From positions 1 to 15,696 of the forward strand of contig JAUWMO010000042.1 in NCBI GenBank assembly GCA_030613125.1: a stretch of 15,696 nt of DNA, written 5' to 3'. Shown here one piece after another: positions 7,601-14,982 of this stretch. The notes below the pieces were generated by a model. The model made no database searches. It worked only from the letters and a program-made list of their open reading frames with translations, and had not been told where the DNA came from. A program made the position numbers and the translations under genes. Each line of letters starts with the position of its first letter. Position 1 is the first letter of the stretch. Origin of the DNA: Bacteroidota bacterium. GTDB lineage: Bacteria; Bacteroidota; Bacteroidia; Bacteroidales; VadinHA17.

Positions 7601-8129
7601 AATTGACGACTTAAAATATCTAAATGGAAGGGACCTGTCTTTTGCAGGTATTGTTTCAGACTTTAAAACCGGAACATCCAAAAACGGAAAACCATACGGA
7701 TTTTTAACTATTCAGGATTATCGCGGAACTTTTAGGATGGCCTTATTTAATACAGATTATTTAAATTATAGTAAATACTTCAAGGAAGGGATATCTCTTT
7801 TTGTTAAAGGAAAGGTTCAGCCATCATTTTACAGGGAAGGGGAATTTGAATTTAAAGTAAAAAGTATGTGCCTGCTTTCTGAAGTTAGAGATGAATTAGT
7901 TAGTTCTATTATTCTGAAAATTCCTGTTTCTGAGATAACACAAGAATTCATTGATGGACTGGAAAAAGTTTCTTCGACAAAAGGAAATGTTTTATTCAAA
8001 ATTAATATCTTTGATCCCGTGGAAAAAGTAAACATAAACCTTTTTTCAAGAACTAAAAGAATTAAAATCTCTGATAGGTTGTTGAACTTTTTAAATCAAA
8101 AACCCGGTATTGAAGTTACAATTAAATAA
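4647..8129 (+). CDS. dnaE: DNA polymerase III subunit alpha (replicative DnaE)
   Basis: 1160 residues, the same size as typical DnaE1; it synthesises DNA at the replication fork. The N-terminal PHP domain starts THLHVHTQYS with H8 and H10, then ITDHGN (D41, H42), GCEVYV (E67), H88 and NDVH (D215, H217). These are the metal ligands that are partly lost in E. coli DnaE, so this PHP domain may still be catalytic. The palm carries PDIDIDFDEDGRDEV with D406 and D408, and KMDFLGLKTL with D561, the three catalytic aspartates by comparison with the E. coli enzyme. VGPGRGSAAGSVVAY and FNKSHSTSYAFVSYRTAYLK are other family signatures. A helix-hairpin-helix region (around KNLEALTIAGAFD) and an OB fold (FAGIVSDFKTGTSKNGKPYG) follow. 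The ATG start gives the standard N-terminus. trxA follows 49 bases downstream, probably on the same transcript. Confidence 0.98.
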   Translation: MRPFTHLHVHTQYSILDGACSVSRLIKKAKEDGMTSIAITDHGNLFGAKHFYDETRANGLKPILGCEVYVSKKSRFDRIEKSDRSGNHLILLAKSKVGFENLSRLVSLAWIEGHYYKPRVDKELLLKYHEGLIASSACLGGEVPEAILSQNAEDAEKAVLWFRKLFGDDYYLELQRHETGIPEIDNDTFAKQKIVNEKLIQFARKYDIKLIATNDVHFLNEEDAEAHDHLICLNTGKDLDDPNRLSYTKQEWFKTQQEMNDLFSDIPEALDNTNEIASKIEDYEMNRPPIMPDFPIPDGFNNADDYLKDITIKGAKEKYDKITEEITKRIDFELSVIRKMGYPGYFLIIHEVLKAAREMGVSVGPGRGSAAGSVVAYCLNITDINPLKYGLLFERFLNPDRISLPDIDIDFDEDGRDEVLKWVVNKYGKEKVAHIITFGTMAAKMAIRDIARVQKLPLQEADRLAKLVPERPKITLSEAYKDVQELKNAKNSENPKVIQTLKYAEILEGSKRHTGLHACGIIIGKTDLINYIPLCTSKDSDLLVTQYDGDYIESVGMLKMDFLGLKTLSKIRDAVENIKESKGIELDIESIPLDDPKTFELYSRGETTGLFQFESDGMKKYLKELKPNRFEDLIAMNALFRPGPMEYIPKFISRKHGKSKIQYDLPVMEKYLKDTYGITVYQEQVMQLSMAMADFTRGEADSLRKAMGKKKKKEMDNLREKFLVGCKKNEINEITAQRVWHDWEAFAQYAFNKSHSTSYAFVSYRTAYLKTHYPSEYMAAVLSREINDIKKITLYMDESKRMGISVLGPDVNESNIKFTVNKDGNIRFGLGAIKGVGKNAAGNIIEERKLNGYYKNIFDFVERIDLFAVNKKNLEALTIAGAFDSFKEISREQYFAGNGKSTTFIEDLIKYGNKVHHEKNTSQQSLFGDSSNFEYTKPLVPVTEQWPKIERLKKEKELVGIYLSAHPLDDYKLELGSLCNISLSEIDDLKYLNGRDLSFAGIVSDFKTGTSKNGKPYGFLTIQDYRGTFRMALFNTDYLNYSKYFKEGISLFVKGKVQPSFYREGEFEFKVKSMCLLSEVRDELVSSIILKIPVSEITQEFIDGLEKVSSTKGNVLFKINIFDPVEKVNINLFSRTKRIKISDRLLNFLNQKPGIEVTIK

Positions 8130-8178
8130 TGCTAACCTGATCAGAGAAAATATTGAATCAAATAAAAACTATCATTTT

Positions 8179-8496
8179 ATGACTGTAGAAGTTACTGACA
8201 CAAATTTTGAAGAAGTTGTTTTAAAATCTGAAAAACCTGTAATTGTTGATTTCTGGGCTGAATGGTGTGGGCCATGTAGAATGGTGGGACCAATTCTTAC
8301 TGATATCTCAGACGAATATGAAGGTAAAGTTGTTGTTGCGAAATTAGATGTTGACAGCAATCCAAATGTAACGATGAAATACGGGATCAGGAATATTCCG
8401 ACAGTTCTCTATTTTAATAATGGAGAAGTTGTTGATAAACAAGTAGGTGCTGTACCCAAAGAGAACTTCCTTTCAAAGCTTGAACCCATAATCTAA
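8179..8496 (+). CDS. trxA: Thioredoxin
   Basis: A 105-residue cytoplasmic thioredoxin that reduces protein disulfides using electrons from thioredoxin reductase. The active site is WCGPC with C30 and C33, preceded by VDFWAE (D24 is the buried acid). The cis-proline lies in NIPTV (P74), and GxxxKENFLSKL forms the last helix. Length is typical. The start is the ATG at 8179, which gives the standard N-terminus MTVEVTDTNFEE. The frame is open further upstream to a TTG at 8110 inside dnaE, but that would add 23 residues unlike any thioredoxin. It follows dnaE by 49 bases with no clear promoter between and ends before a strong terminator, so dnaE-trxA is likely one transcript. Confidence 0.97.
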   Translation: MTVEVTDTNFEEVVLKSEKPVIVDFWAEWCGPCRMVGPILTDISDEYEGKVVVAKLDVDSNPNVTMKYGIRNIPTVLYFNNGEVVDKQVGAVPKENFLSKLEPII

Positions 8497-8519
8497 CTAA
8501 ATATATAAAATAATATAAC

Positions 8520-8548
8520 AGAGGCATAGTAAAATCTATGCCTTTTTT
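8520..8548 (+). terminator. Intrinsic terminator after trxA
   Basis: AGGCATAG (8522-8529) pairs with CTATGCCT (8536-8543) as an 8-bp stem with a 6-base loop, followed directly by a run of six T (8543-8548). It lies 24 bases after the trxA stop and ends the dnaE-trxA unit. Confidence 0.85.
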
Positions 8549-8601
8549 CTTATTCCCCGGAGTAAACATTTTTATTCTTCCATGATCTAACTCTCAGTTT
8601 T

Positions 8602-9189
8602 ATGGCATTGTTAAAAGTATCAGTTTTTTGTTCATCTAGCAGTCTGGTTAATGAAAATTTCATTAGGGAAACTGATGTATTAGCACGTAATTTGGTAAAT
8701 GAGGACTTCCTTATACAATATGGAGGTGGAGGAGTTGGTCTTATGGGCCGGTTAGCAGATACAGTGTTATCCTTGAATGGAAAAATAAGGGGCATCATCC
8801 CCCAATTCATGGTTGATGAAGATTGGGTACATCATGATGTTACCGATATGATTGTAGTAAATGATATGCACGACCGCAAGAAAAAAATAATGACTGAAAC
8901 GGATGCCATTATTGCTCTTCCCGGAGGATGTGGCACCCTCGAAGAGCTTACTGAGGCCATTACTTTAAAACAGTTGGGTATTATTTCTGTTCCAATCATT
9001 ATATTAAATACAGGTGGCTTTTACAATCATCTGATTCGGTTGTTTCAGATAATGATTGAGGAAAACTTTCTCAGGAAAAAACACAGTTCAATTTGGCAAA
9101 TAGTTAATAAAGCTGAAAATGTTGTATCAGCTATTAAAAACTCTACCCCCTGGGATCCTGTTGTTGCAAGAAATAGTGCGGCTATATGA
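8602..9189 (+). CDS. LOG-family nucleotide 5'-monophosphate phosphoribohydrolase (TIGR00730)
   Basis: A 195-residue Rossmann-fold protein of the LOG/'lysine decarboxylase-like' family. Characterised members cleave the base from cytokinin riboside monophosphates or AMP to give ribose 5-phosphate; none is a true lysine decarboxylase. The family marks are all present: VFCSSSS near the N-terminus, YGGGGVGLMG (40-49), MHDRKK with R92, and ALPGGCGTLEEL with the PGGxGTxxE motif at 107-115 (E115 catalytic). The ATG start is preceded by a T-rich stretch and no Shine-Dalgarno site. It lies between the trxA terminator and a convergent gene whose stop is only 21 bases away. Its physiological substrate in this organism cannot be inferred from the neighbours. 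Confidence 0.93.
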   Translation: MALLKVSVFCSSSSLVNENFIRETDVLARNLVNEDFLIQYGGGGVGLMGRLADTVLSLNGKIRGIIPQFMVDEDWVHHDVTDMIVVNDMHDRKKKIMTETDAIIALPGGCGTLEELTEAITLKQLGIISVPIIILNTGGFYNHLIRLFQIMIEENFLRKKHSSIWQIVNKAENVVSAIKNSTPWDPVVARNSAAI

Positions 9190-9210
9190 GGAAAACAAAT
9201 TGAAAAAAAA

Positions 9211-12200
9211 CTAATTACTAAACCGTATTCCAATAATCAAAATATCATCTATCTGCTCTTCTTTTCCTTTCCAGTTTTCAATTGTTTCATCAAGGTATAG
9301 TTTTTGCTTTTCCATCTCAAGATGTTGAATCCTTATCAATATTTCTTTTAATGCCTTGATCATAAACTTCTTCCCTTTTGGCCCCCCAAACTGATCAGCA
9401 TAACCGTCTGAAAAGATATATGTAGTATCACCTGTTTGTATCTTTAGCTTATGGTTAGTGAATTTTTGAGCTGATTCAGATGATGATCTTCCAATTGAAA
9501 AACGGTCACCTTTAATTTCATTCAATTCATTATTCCTGATAAGGTATAAAGGATTATAAGCCCCGGCATATTCAAGTTCGTGTGTTTCCATGTCATAAAC
9601 AAGCAAAGCAAGGTCCATCCCGTCTTTCACCTCTCCATCATCAGCCTGTTGCTGCAGGGTATTAACCACCTCATCATTCAGATGGTCCAGAATAGTTGCC
9701 GGCTCTTTAAGTCCGTATTCTTTTACTATCTTATTCAATGAATTATGACCAATGATCGACATAAATGCTCCGGGAACCCCATGCCCGGTACAGTCAACTG
9801 CTGCAATAAATTGTTTCGAACCATCCACTGTAAGCCAGTAAAAATCACCACTTACAATATCTTTAGGCTTAAAAAGGATAAATGAGCTTGCAATGGAATC
9901 TTCCGGCGGAAGGATTGCACTCTGAATTCGTTTTGCATAGCGGATACTGTCAGTAATATCTTTATTTTTTTGTTCTAACTCTTTGCTCTTCTGAACTACC
10001 TGTTTAGTTCGCAAAGCTACTTTTTCTTCAAGGATCCTGTTTTCTCTTCTGAGTGCTCTCTCCCTTATTTTTATATAAACGAATATTAATCCAACAATGG
10101 TTAAGAAAGTAATTAAAATAAACCACCATCGCTGATAAATTGGTGACATTATATTGAATCGATATGACACCGGTTGCTTATTATATTCACCATAACTATT
10201 GCTTGCCCTTACTTTAAAATTATATTTATTCGGGCCGAGAGCAGAATAAATATATTGAGTTTGATTGGTCTTTTGCCAGTCATCATGATACCCCTCAAGC
10301 ATAACCTCGTATTCAACAGCTTCAGGATCAGTCAAACAAATACTATAATAATTAAATATAATTTGATTTTCTTTATGGTTTAGCCTTAAACCCGGGATCA
10401 TCTCCATACTTTTAAAATTCACTTGCATACCTGCAATATGAGTAAGGGGTTCGACTTGTTGAGTTCTTACCTTTTTAGGGTCCATTTTTGTTACTCCATT
10501 AGCTGTACCAAACCATATATTCCCCAAATTATCTTTAAATACTGCATTATCCCTTGACTCAATACCTACAAATCCACTCTTCCGGGTATAAGTGTATACC
10601 TTATTTTTTTCCTGATCATATTTATTCAGCCCCTTATTAGTCCCAATAAATAAATTATTGTTCTCATCAACCACTAAAAGGTTGATAAAATTTGTAAGCA
10701 AACCGTCTTTTTCAGTAGTAAGATGCACCACAACACTGTCACCATCCCAGGCATAAACGCCTCTTGTTGTTCCCAGCCATATTTTTCCATTAATGTCTTC
10801 AGTGATTGAAGTAGGTGCTATTTCGATACCAAGATCAATTATTGAAAACTCTTCTTTATCAATATTATAACAGGTAAGGCCATTTCTTCTTTCCGATCCA
10901 ATCCACACATTTCCCTTTTTGTCTGCATAAAGGGCCGTTATTCCATTCCCAGCCAGACCGTCGATTTGGCTAAACCTCGCACCTTCCTCTTTTATTGGAT
11001 CCCAAAAAGCCAAACCATCATTTGTACCTATCCACAAATGATTGTTCTTGTCAAGTTCCAGGGCTTTGACAATCTGGTCGCGATACAAATTTTTATTCAA
11101 ATATGTATTATAAATAAACCTTTCTTCTTGTGCTCTGTATTCAAGAACTCCTCCGCCATCAGTTCCAATCCATATATTATTGTCCCTGTCTTTTTTCAAG
11201 AACCTGATCTTATCAGGAATTGTGCTGTTCTCTCTGTTGTAAAATACAAATCTTTCCTCTCCTGATCCATCGGGATCATACACAGCAATACCTTTATTTG
11301 TACCAAACCAATATTTCCCGTTTCTGTCCTGTTGGATCGCCCAAACATTTGAATTCACCAATCCATCCTCACTATCAATTGTCACAAATTGTTCTCCTTT
11401 AAAAATGCTCATTCCCTGGGTTTGCGTTCCAATCAGAATATTTCCCTCATGATCCGTAATTATGCATTTTATCTCATTGTTATTCAGTCCATTAGAAGTA
11501 TTATAATTTTTTGTGCCATTATTATTAAAGACAGTTATTCCACCTCCAAAAGTTCCAATCCAAACATTTCTCTCACTATCTTCATTGATACAGCTAATCC
11601 AATTATGGGTTACAACATCATGCTTATCATAGATAATCATAGTATCGGAACTTTTATCATATTTATATAGTCCGCCGTTATGTGTGCCAAACCACAAATT
11701 CCCACGTGAATCCTCAAACATGGTTGTTTTGAGAAAATATCTTGTTAATCCTGGTATGGAAAAACTCTCGAATCTGTCCGACTCTTTATTATATTTTTTA
11801 ATCCCTACATCTGTAATACAATATATTCCTCTATCCCTTGTTATAGTTATGTTAAAAGCCAGATCACTAAGACCCTCACCTCCTTTATATTGTTTAACCT
11901 CCATAGATTTAGGAGGGCCATAATAATTTAAAACTTTCAGAATGCCCGATCCAATCGTTGAGATCCATAATGCATCCTGTTCAACTGCCCGAATTGAAGT
12001 AATATCCCCCTTGATTTCAATGCTGTCAAATATTATTTGTTCAAACTTTTCCCCATCATAAATTGTTATCCCGCCACCAAGATGCCCAAACCAGATTTTT
12101 CCGCGATGGTCTTCAAAAATACAGTATACACCATTATCAGCCAGGCCTTCTTCAGGTGAAAAGTTTTTAAAACCGGTACCATCAAACCGTGAAATCCCAC

Positions 12201-12363
12201 CTTCAGTACCCAACCACAAATAGTCATTTCGATCCTGTAATAAAAAATAAACTTTTGAAGCATTCAGCCCCTCTTCCACTCCATATGTATCAAAATAATA
12301 TTTCTGCGAAAAAGAATTGAAGGCTATGCTGAAAAAGATTAACATAAAATTATTCGCCCGCAA
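9211..12363 (-). CDS. Two-component-type propeller sensor fused to a SpoIIE/PP2C serine phosphatase
   Basis: A 1050-residue sensor. A short signal sequence (RANNFMLIFFSIAFNSFSQ) is followed by about 14 Reg_prop repeats, such as WLGTEGGI, WIGTFGGGI, WFGTNKGI and WIGTDGGGV, up to residue about 640. This count fits two seven-blade propellers. A Y_Y_Y domain (about 665-742) and one membrane helix (746-767) come next, then a charged coiled coil (about 770-815). The cytoplasmic SpoIIE/PP2C phosphatase domain runs from about 825 to the end. Its metal-binding motifs are intact: VSGDFYW (D840), DCTGHGVPGAFMS (D857), FSDGYADQFGG (D986) and QIDDILII (D1039, D1040). The propeller front is that of hybrid two-component regulators, but no kinase or DNA-binding part is present; the likely output is dephosphorylation of an anti-anti-sigma-type or other phosphoprotein. 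The start is a TTG; an ATG at 12345 (residue 7) is the alternative but leaves a very short, uncharged signal. It lies downstream of the caspase-like gene. Confidence 0.92.
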   Translation of the reverse strand: MRANNFMLIFFSIAFNSFSQKYYFDTYGVEEGLNASKVYFLLQDRNDYLWLGTEGGISRFDGTGFKNFSPEEGLADNGVYCIFEDHRGKIWFGHLGGGITIYDGEKFEQIIFDSIEIKGDITSIRAVEQDALWISTIGSGILKVLNYYGPPKSMEVKQYKGGEGLSDLAFNITITRDRGIYCITDVGIKKYNKESDRFESFSIPGLTRYFLKTTMFEDSRGNLWFGTHNGGLYKYDKSSDTMIIYDKHDVVTHNWISCINEDSERNVWIGTFGGGITVFNNNGTKNYNTSNGLNNNEIKCIITDHEGNILIGTQTQGMSIFKGEQFVTIDSEDGLVNSNVWAIQQDRNGKYWFGTNKGIAVYDPDGSGEERFVFYNRENSTIPDKIRFLKKDRDNNIWIGTDGGGVLEYRAQEERFIYNTYLNKNLYRDQIVKALELDKNNHLWIGTNDGLAFWDPIKEEGARFSQIDGLAGNGITALYADKKGNVWIGSERRNGLTCYNIDKEEFSIIDLGIEIAPTSITEDINGKIWLGTTRGVYAWDGDSVVVHLTTEKDGLLTNFINLLVVDENNNLFIGTNKGLNKYDQEKNKVYTYTRKSGFVGIESRDNAVFKDNLGNIWFGTANGVTKMDPKKVRTQQVEPLTHIAGMQVNFKSMEMIPGLRLNHKENQIIFNYYSICLTDPEAVEYEVMLEGYHDDWQKTNQTQYIYSALGPNKYNFKVRASNSYGEYNKQPVSYRFNIMSPIYQRWWFILITFLTIVGLIFVYIKIRERALRRENRILEEKVALRTKQVVQKSKELEQKNKDITDSIRYAKRIQSAILPPEDSIASSFILFKPKDIVSGDFYWLTVDGSKQFIAAVDCTGHGVPGAFMSIIGHNSLNKIVKEYGLKEPATILDHLNDEVVNTLQQQADDGEVKDGMDLALLVYDMETHELEYAGAYNPLYLIRNNELNEIKGDRFSIGRSSSESAQKFTNHKLKIQTGDTTYIFSDGYADQFGGPKGKKFMIKALKEILIRIQHLEMEKQKLYLDETIENWKGKEEQIDDILIIGIRFSN

Positions 12364-12375
12364 AGGCGAATAATT
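12348..12375 (-). promoter_or_regulatory. Perfect 11-bp hairpin at the start of the propeller-phosphatase gene
   Basis: AATTATTCGCC (12375 to 12365, minus strand) pairs perfectly with GGCGAATAATT (12358 to 12348) across a 6-base loop TTTGCG. The loop contains the TTG candidate start (12363-12361), and the stem ends two bases before the alternative ATG (12345-12343). It sits 45 bases past the stop of the caspase-like gene. It could be a terminator of that gene (the tail TTATGTT is poor in T) or a structure controlling translation of the phosphatase. Confidence 0.6.
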
Positions 12376-12419
12376 CTTTTTACCTGAAAAACAGCATTTA
12401 GATAAGCAGACATTTTACT

Positions 12420-14765
12420 CTACTTTGCTATAAAGAAGAAAGTTCCATTTTCATCTTCCATGCCTGATATTTTTCCAAATTGAGGCCGTTGCTGATTATT
12501 TTGCGCAACCGCAATGGTTACCTGTGAAACAATATTCTCGATCGGTATGCATGCATTCGGATTATTTGCCAGGGCATTTACAAATGTCCTGGTAAACTGG
12601 GAATTGTCAACCGCAAGTTCATATCCGGCTGAAGAAAACACCTGGGATGATTTAAATCTGGTAGCTCTCCAGTCATCACAACTTCTTTCCTCCGACACAC
12701 TTCTCATTGCCTGATAAAAGGTAGGACCTGATTCACAGGCATCTGTAATAACAAGAGTATGAGTCACCCATTTTGAATATGTCTGTAAGGAAGCTTTAAG
12801 TGTATTGATATTAAAATATGTAAATTCATCGTCCCGTTTTGCATCAACAGGAATCCAATATCCTGTTTCATTTATAAATTTACCATGACCCGCATACCAG
12901 ATCATTATACTGTTTACCTGATTACTTCTAACCAGATCCCGTAGCTCAATGGAAAAGAATTTCTCAAGTTGTTCTTTAGTCATATCTTTCTTTACCAAAA
13001 TGTTATTTATTTGGTAATTTGCCAGGGCTCCTTGCATTATACTGATATCTTTTGTTGGGCCCTCCAAACTTGCAAATGTTTCATAATTGGAGTTCTCAAT
13101 AAACACTACCCAGGTTTTTCCCATCGGATTATCCTGTGTTATAAGGCCTTCACGATTTAAATAAAATGTCTGTATAGTAATATTTCCGTATATGTCCTCA
13201 GCCTGAACTGCAAATTTATTTTTATTCATTATGCTGATAGTAGCAGAAAAAGTCGGATTCGGGGCATCAGGACGGTAGCTTGCTAAAATGCCTTCAATCA
13301 TTATGGATTTCATCAGGCTTTCATCCTCAATTTTTCCCTCAACATACAGGCTCGGTTCATTCTCATTCAGATAAATCTCACCATTATCAGAAGCATATGG
13401 GGCCAGGATCTGAATGACCGGATTATTTATTTCAGTACGAACTATTTTAATTTCCTTAATTCCCTTATTTTCATATACATCAGTGCCAATTATTGTAATC
13501 TTGTCTATTCCCTTAATATCCACACTTGTAACAAATTCAAAATGTTCTCCCTTTTTCTCAAAGTGCACTTCCTTATCATTCACGAACAGGGAATGAAGAT
13601 TATTTTGTTCTTCAACCTTTCCTTTGATAAGTACCTCCTCTTTCCCAAGCGGCAGCTTCAAAAATCCGGGTTCTGTTGTTACAGGATCAAGAAATAAAAT
13701 GACTGGATTATCAGATTCCCGATTGATCTCAAACAAGCGTTCTTCAGCTTCATCTTTAAGTTTCATTGCCCTGCCATCATATTCCGATAATGCCGTTATT
13801 GCAGAGTAATCCTTTGCAGCTTTTTTATAATCCAAAATTTCTTCATATGATTTTGCTCTCAGGAAATATGATTCAGGGTTTTCAGAATTTAGAGTAATTG
13901 CTTTACTAAAGTCATTTATTGCATTAGTATGCTGATTGAATTCCTGATAATATGTTCCCCGAACAATATACATCTCAGTATCATCAGGGCAAATCAGGAT
14001 TATCCTTGAAATGTCATTAATTGCATTAGGATACTCAAGCCTCTTTATGTATATTTGACTTCTTATAAAATAGGCTTTAGTATTCTTCCCATCTTTGCCA
14101 AGAACTCTATTGCAATCATTCATAGCATTATCAAGCTTATTAAGATCCATCTCAAGGGCAGCTCTCGACAGGTAGGGTTCAATAAAATTTTGATCAGCAC
14201 CTATGGCTTGTGTAAAATCTGCCTTAGCTTGTTCCGGATTTTCCAGCTTTTCATAAACCAATCCATGATTATAATAATTCAAGGCACTCTTTTTTAATGA
14301 TATTGCAGTATCAGCAACTTTAAGGGCTAACTCATAATTTTCCAATGCTAAAAGCGTTGTTACCTTTTCCTGATAAGCCTTCATATTTCTTTTTGAAAGT
14401 TTTGTGGATTTATTTAGTAAAGGAAGTGCCTCATCATATTTTCCGAGTTTGTTAAGTAATCTGCCAGCCTGATAATGTACATCCGAATCTTTAGGCATAA
14501 AAACTATGGCACGTTTATAATCATCAGCCGCATCATTATCCTTTCCCAGGATTTCATAGGTATTGGCCCTTGCCAGATATGCCTTTGTAAAATCAGGATC
14601 CATCTCAATTGCCTTGGAATATTGGGCAATAGCATCTGAGTAATTCTTGCTTCCAATAAACTTGTCGCCGGCTTTGTAAAATTTCCTTGCATTCTGGCCG
14701 TAAATAAAAATTGGAGTCAGCAGAATAAGAAAAATCAGACTTAAAACTATTTTTTTCGTTCTCAT
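12420..14765 (-). CDS. Secreted TPR / Ig-like / caspase-fold (peptidase C14 family) protein
   Basis: 781 residues from the ATG at 14765. A signal peptide (MRTKKIVLSLIFLILLTPIF, cleavage near Gly23-Gln24) is followed by nine or ten TPR repeats (about 25-345; for example KAYLARANTYEILGKDNDAA, YFLRAKSYEEILDYKKAA). Two Ig-like beta segments follow, beginning NPVILFLDP (about 353) and NNPVIQILAP (about 442). The C-terminal caspase domain (about 547-781) opens GKTWVVFIENSNYE. It has the catalytic His in WYAGHG (H627) and Cys in ITDACESG (C677), so the dyad is intact. Such proteins cleave peptides or act as protein-binding regulators. The signal peptide places it in the periplasm or outside, unlike cytoplasmic defence caspases. 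Its cleavage preference cannot be read. An open frame extends to a TTG at 14834, but that triplet is better explained as part of the promoter. The propeller-phosphatase gene follows 56 bases downstream on the same strand. Confidence 0.92.
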   Translation of the reverse strand: MRTKKIVLSLIFLILLTPIFIYGQNARKFYKAGDKFIGSKNYSDAIAQYSKAIEMDPDFTKAYLARANTYEILGKDNDAADDYKRAIVFMPKDSDVHYQAGRLLNKLGKYDEALPLLNKSTKLSKRNMKAYQEKVTTLLALENYELALKVADTAISLKKSALNYYNHGLVYEKLENPEQAKADFTQAIGADQNFIEPYLSRAALEMDLNKLDNAMNDCNRVLGKDGKNTKAYFIRSQIYIKRLEYPNAINDISRIILICPDDTEMYIVRGTYYQEFNQHTNAINDFSKAITLNSENPESYFLRAKSYEEILDYKKAAKDYSAITALSEYDGRAMKLKDEAEERLFEINRESDNPVILFLDPVTTEPGFLKLPLGKEEVLIKGKVEEQNNLHSLFVNDKEVHFEKKGEHFEFVTSVDIKGIDKITIIGTDVYENKGIKEIKIVRTEINNPVIQILAPYASDNGEIYLNENEPSLYVEGKIEDESLMKSIMIEGILASYRPDAPNPTFSATISIMNKNKFAVQAEDIYGNITIQTFYLNREGLITQDNPMGKTWVVFIENSNYETFASLEGPTKDISIMQGALANYQINNILVKKDMTKEQLEKFFSIELRDLVRSNQVNSIMIWYAGHGKFINETGYWIPVDAKRDDEFTYFNINTLKASLQTYSKWVTHTLVITDACESGPTFYQAMRSVSEERSCDDWRATRFKSSQVFSSAGYELAVDNSQFTRTFVNALANNPNACIPIENIVSQVTIAVAQNNQQRPQFGKISGMEDENGTFFFIAK

Positions 14766-14803
14766 GATTGTATGTTTTAAATTTTGCTTTACCAATGTAC
14801 TTT

Positions 14804-14834
14804 CAAAGTTACTGAAATTATATATCTTTCTCAA
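14804..14834 (-). promoter_or_regulatory. Promoter of the caspase-like gene (-33 and -7 boxes)
   Basis: Minus-strand TTG (14834-14832), 20 bases, then TAACTTTG (14811 to 14804) matches the Bacteroidota -33/-7 promoter layout. It predicts a start near 14798 and a leader of about 33 bases before the ATG at 14765. It is the best-formed promoter in the window. Confidence 0.65.
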
Positions 14835-14982
14835 TATCTTTACGATAGATTCATCATCAATGTTTTGCCATTAATCAAAATTCTGCTGTTCCTAATTACC
14901 TGAAAACTTGTATTAATAAAAAATACTTATACTTTCTCTTCGACTGAGGTAATATTTTCAACTTATATGATTAAATATTTAA

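Noticed and set aside
8110..8178. N-terminal extension of thioredoxin from a TTG inside dnaE
   Set aside because: The 23 extra residues are unlike thioredoxin and overlap dnaE; the ATG at 8179 gives the standard N-terminus.
10966..11923. Several plus-strand open frames opposite the propeller region
   Set aside because: They are shadows of the repeated WxGTxxG blades on the minus strand, with no start context or recognisable domain.
14766..14834. N-terminal extension of the caspase-like protein from a TTG at 14834
   Set aside because: The TTG fits the -33 promoter element, transcription is predicted to start downstream of it, and the signal peptide begins at the ATG at 14765.
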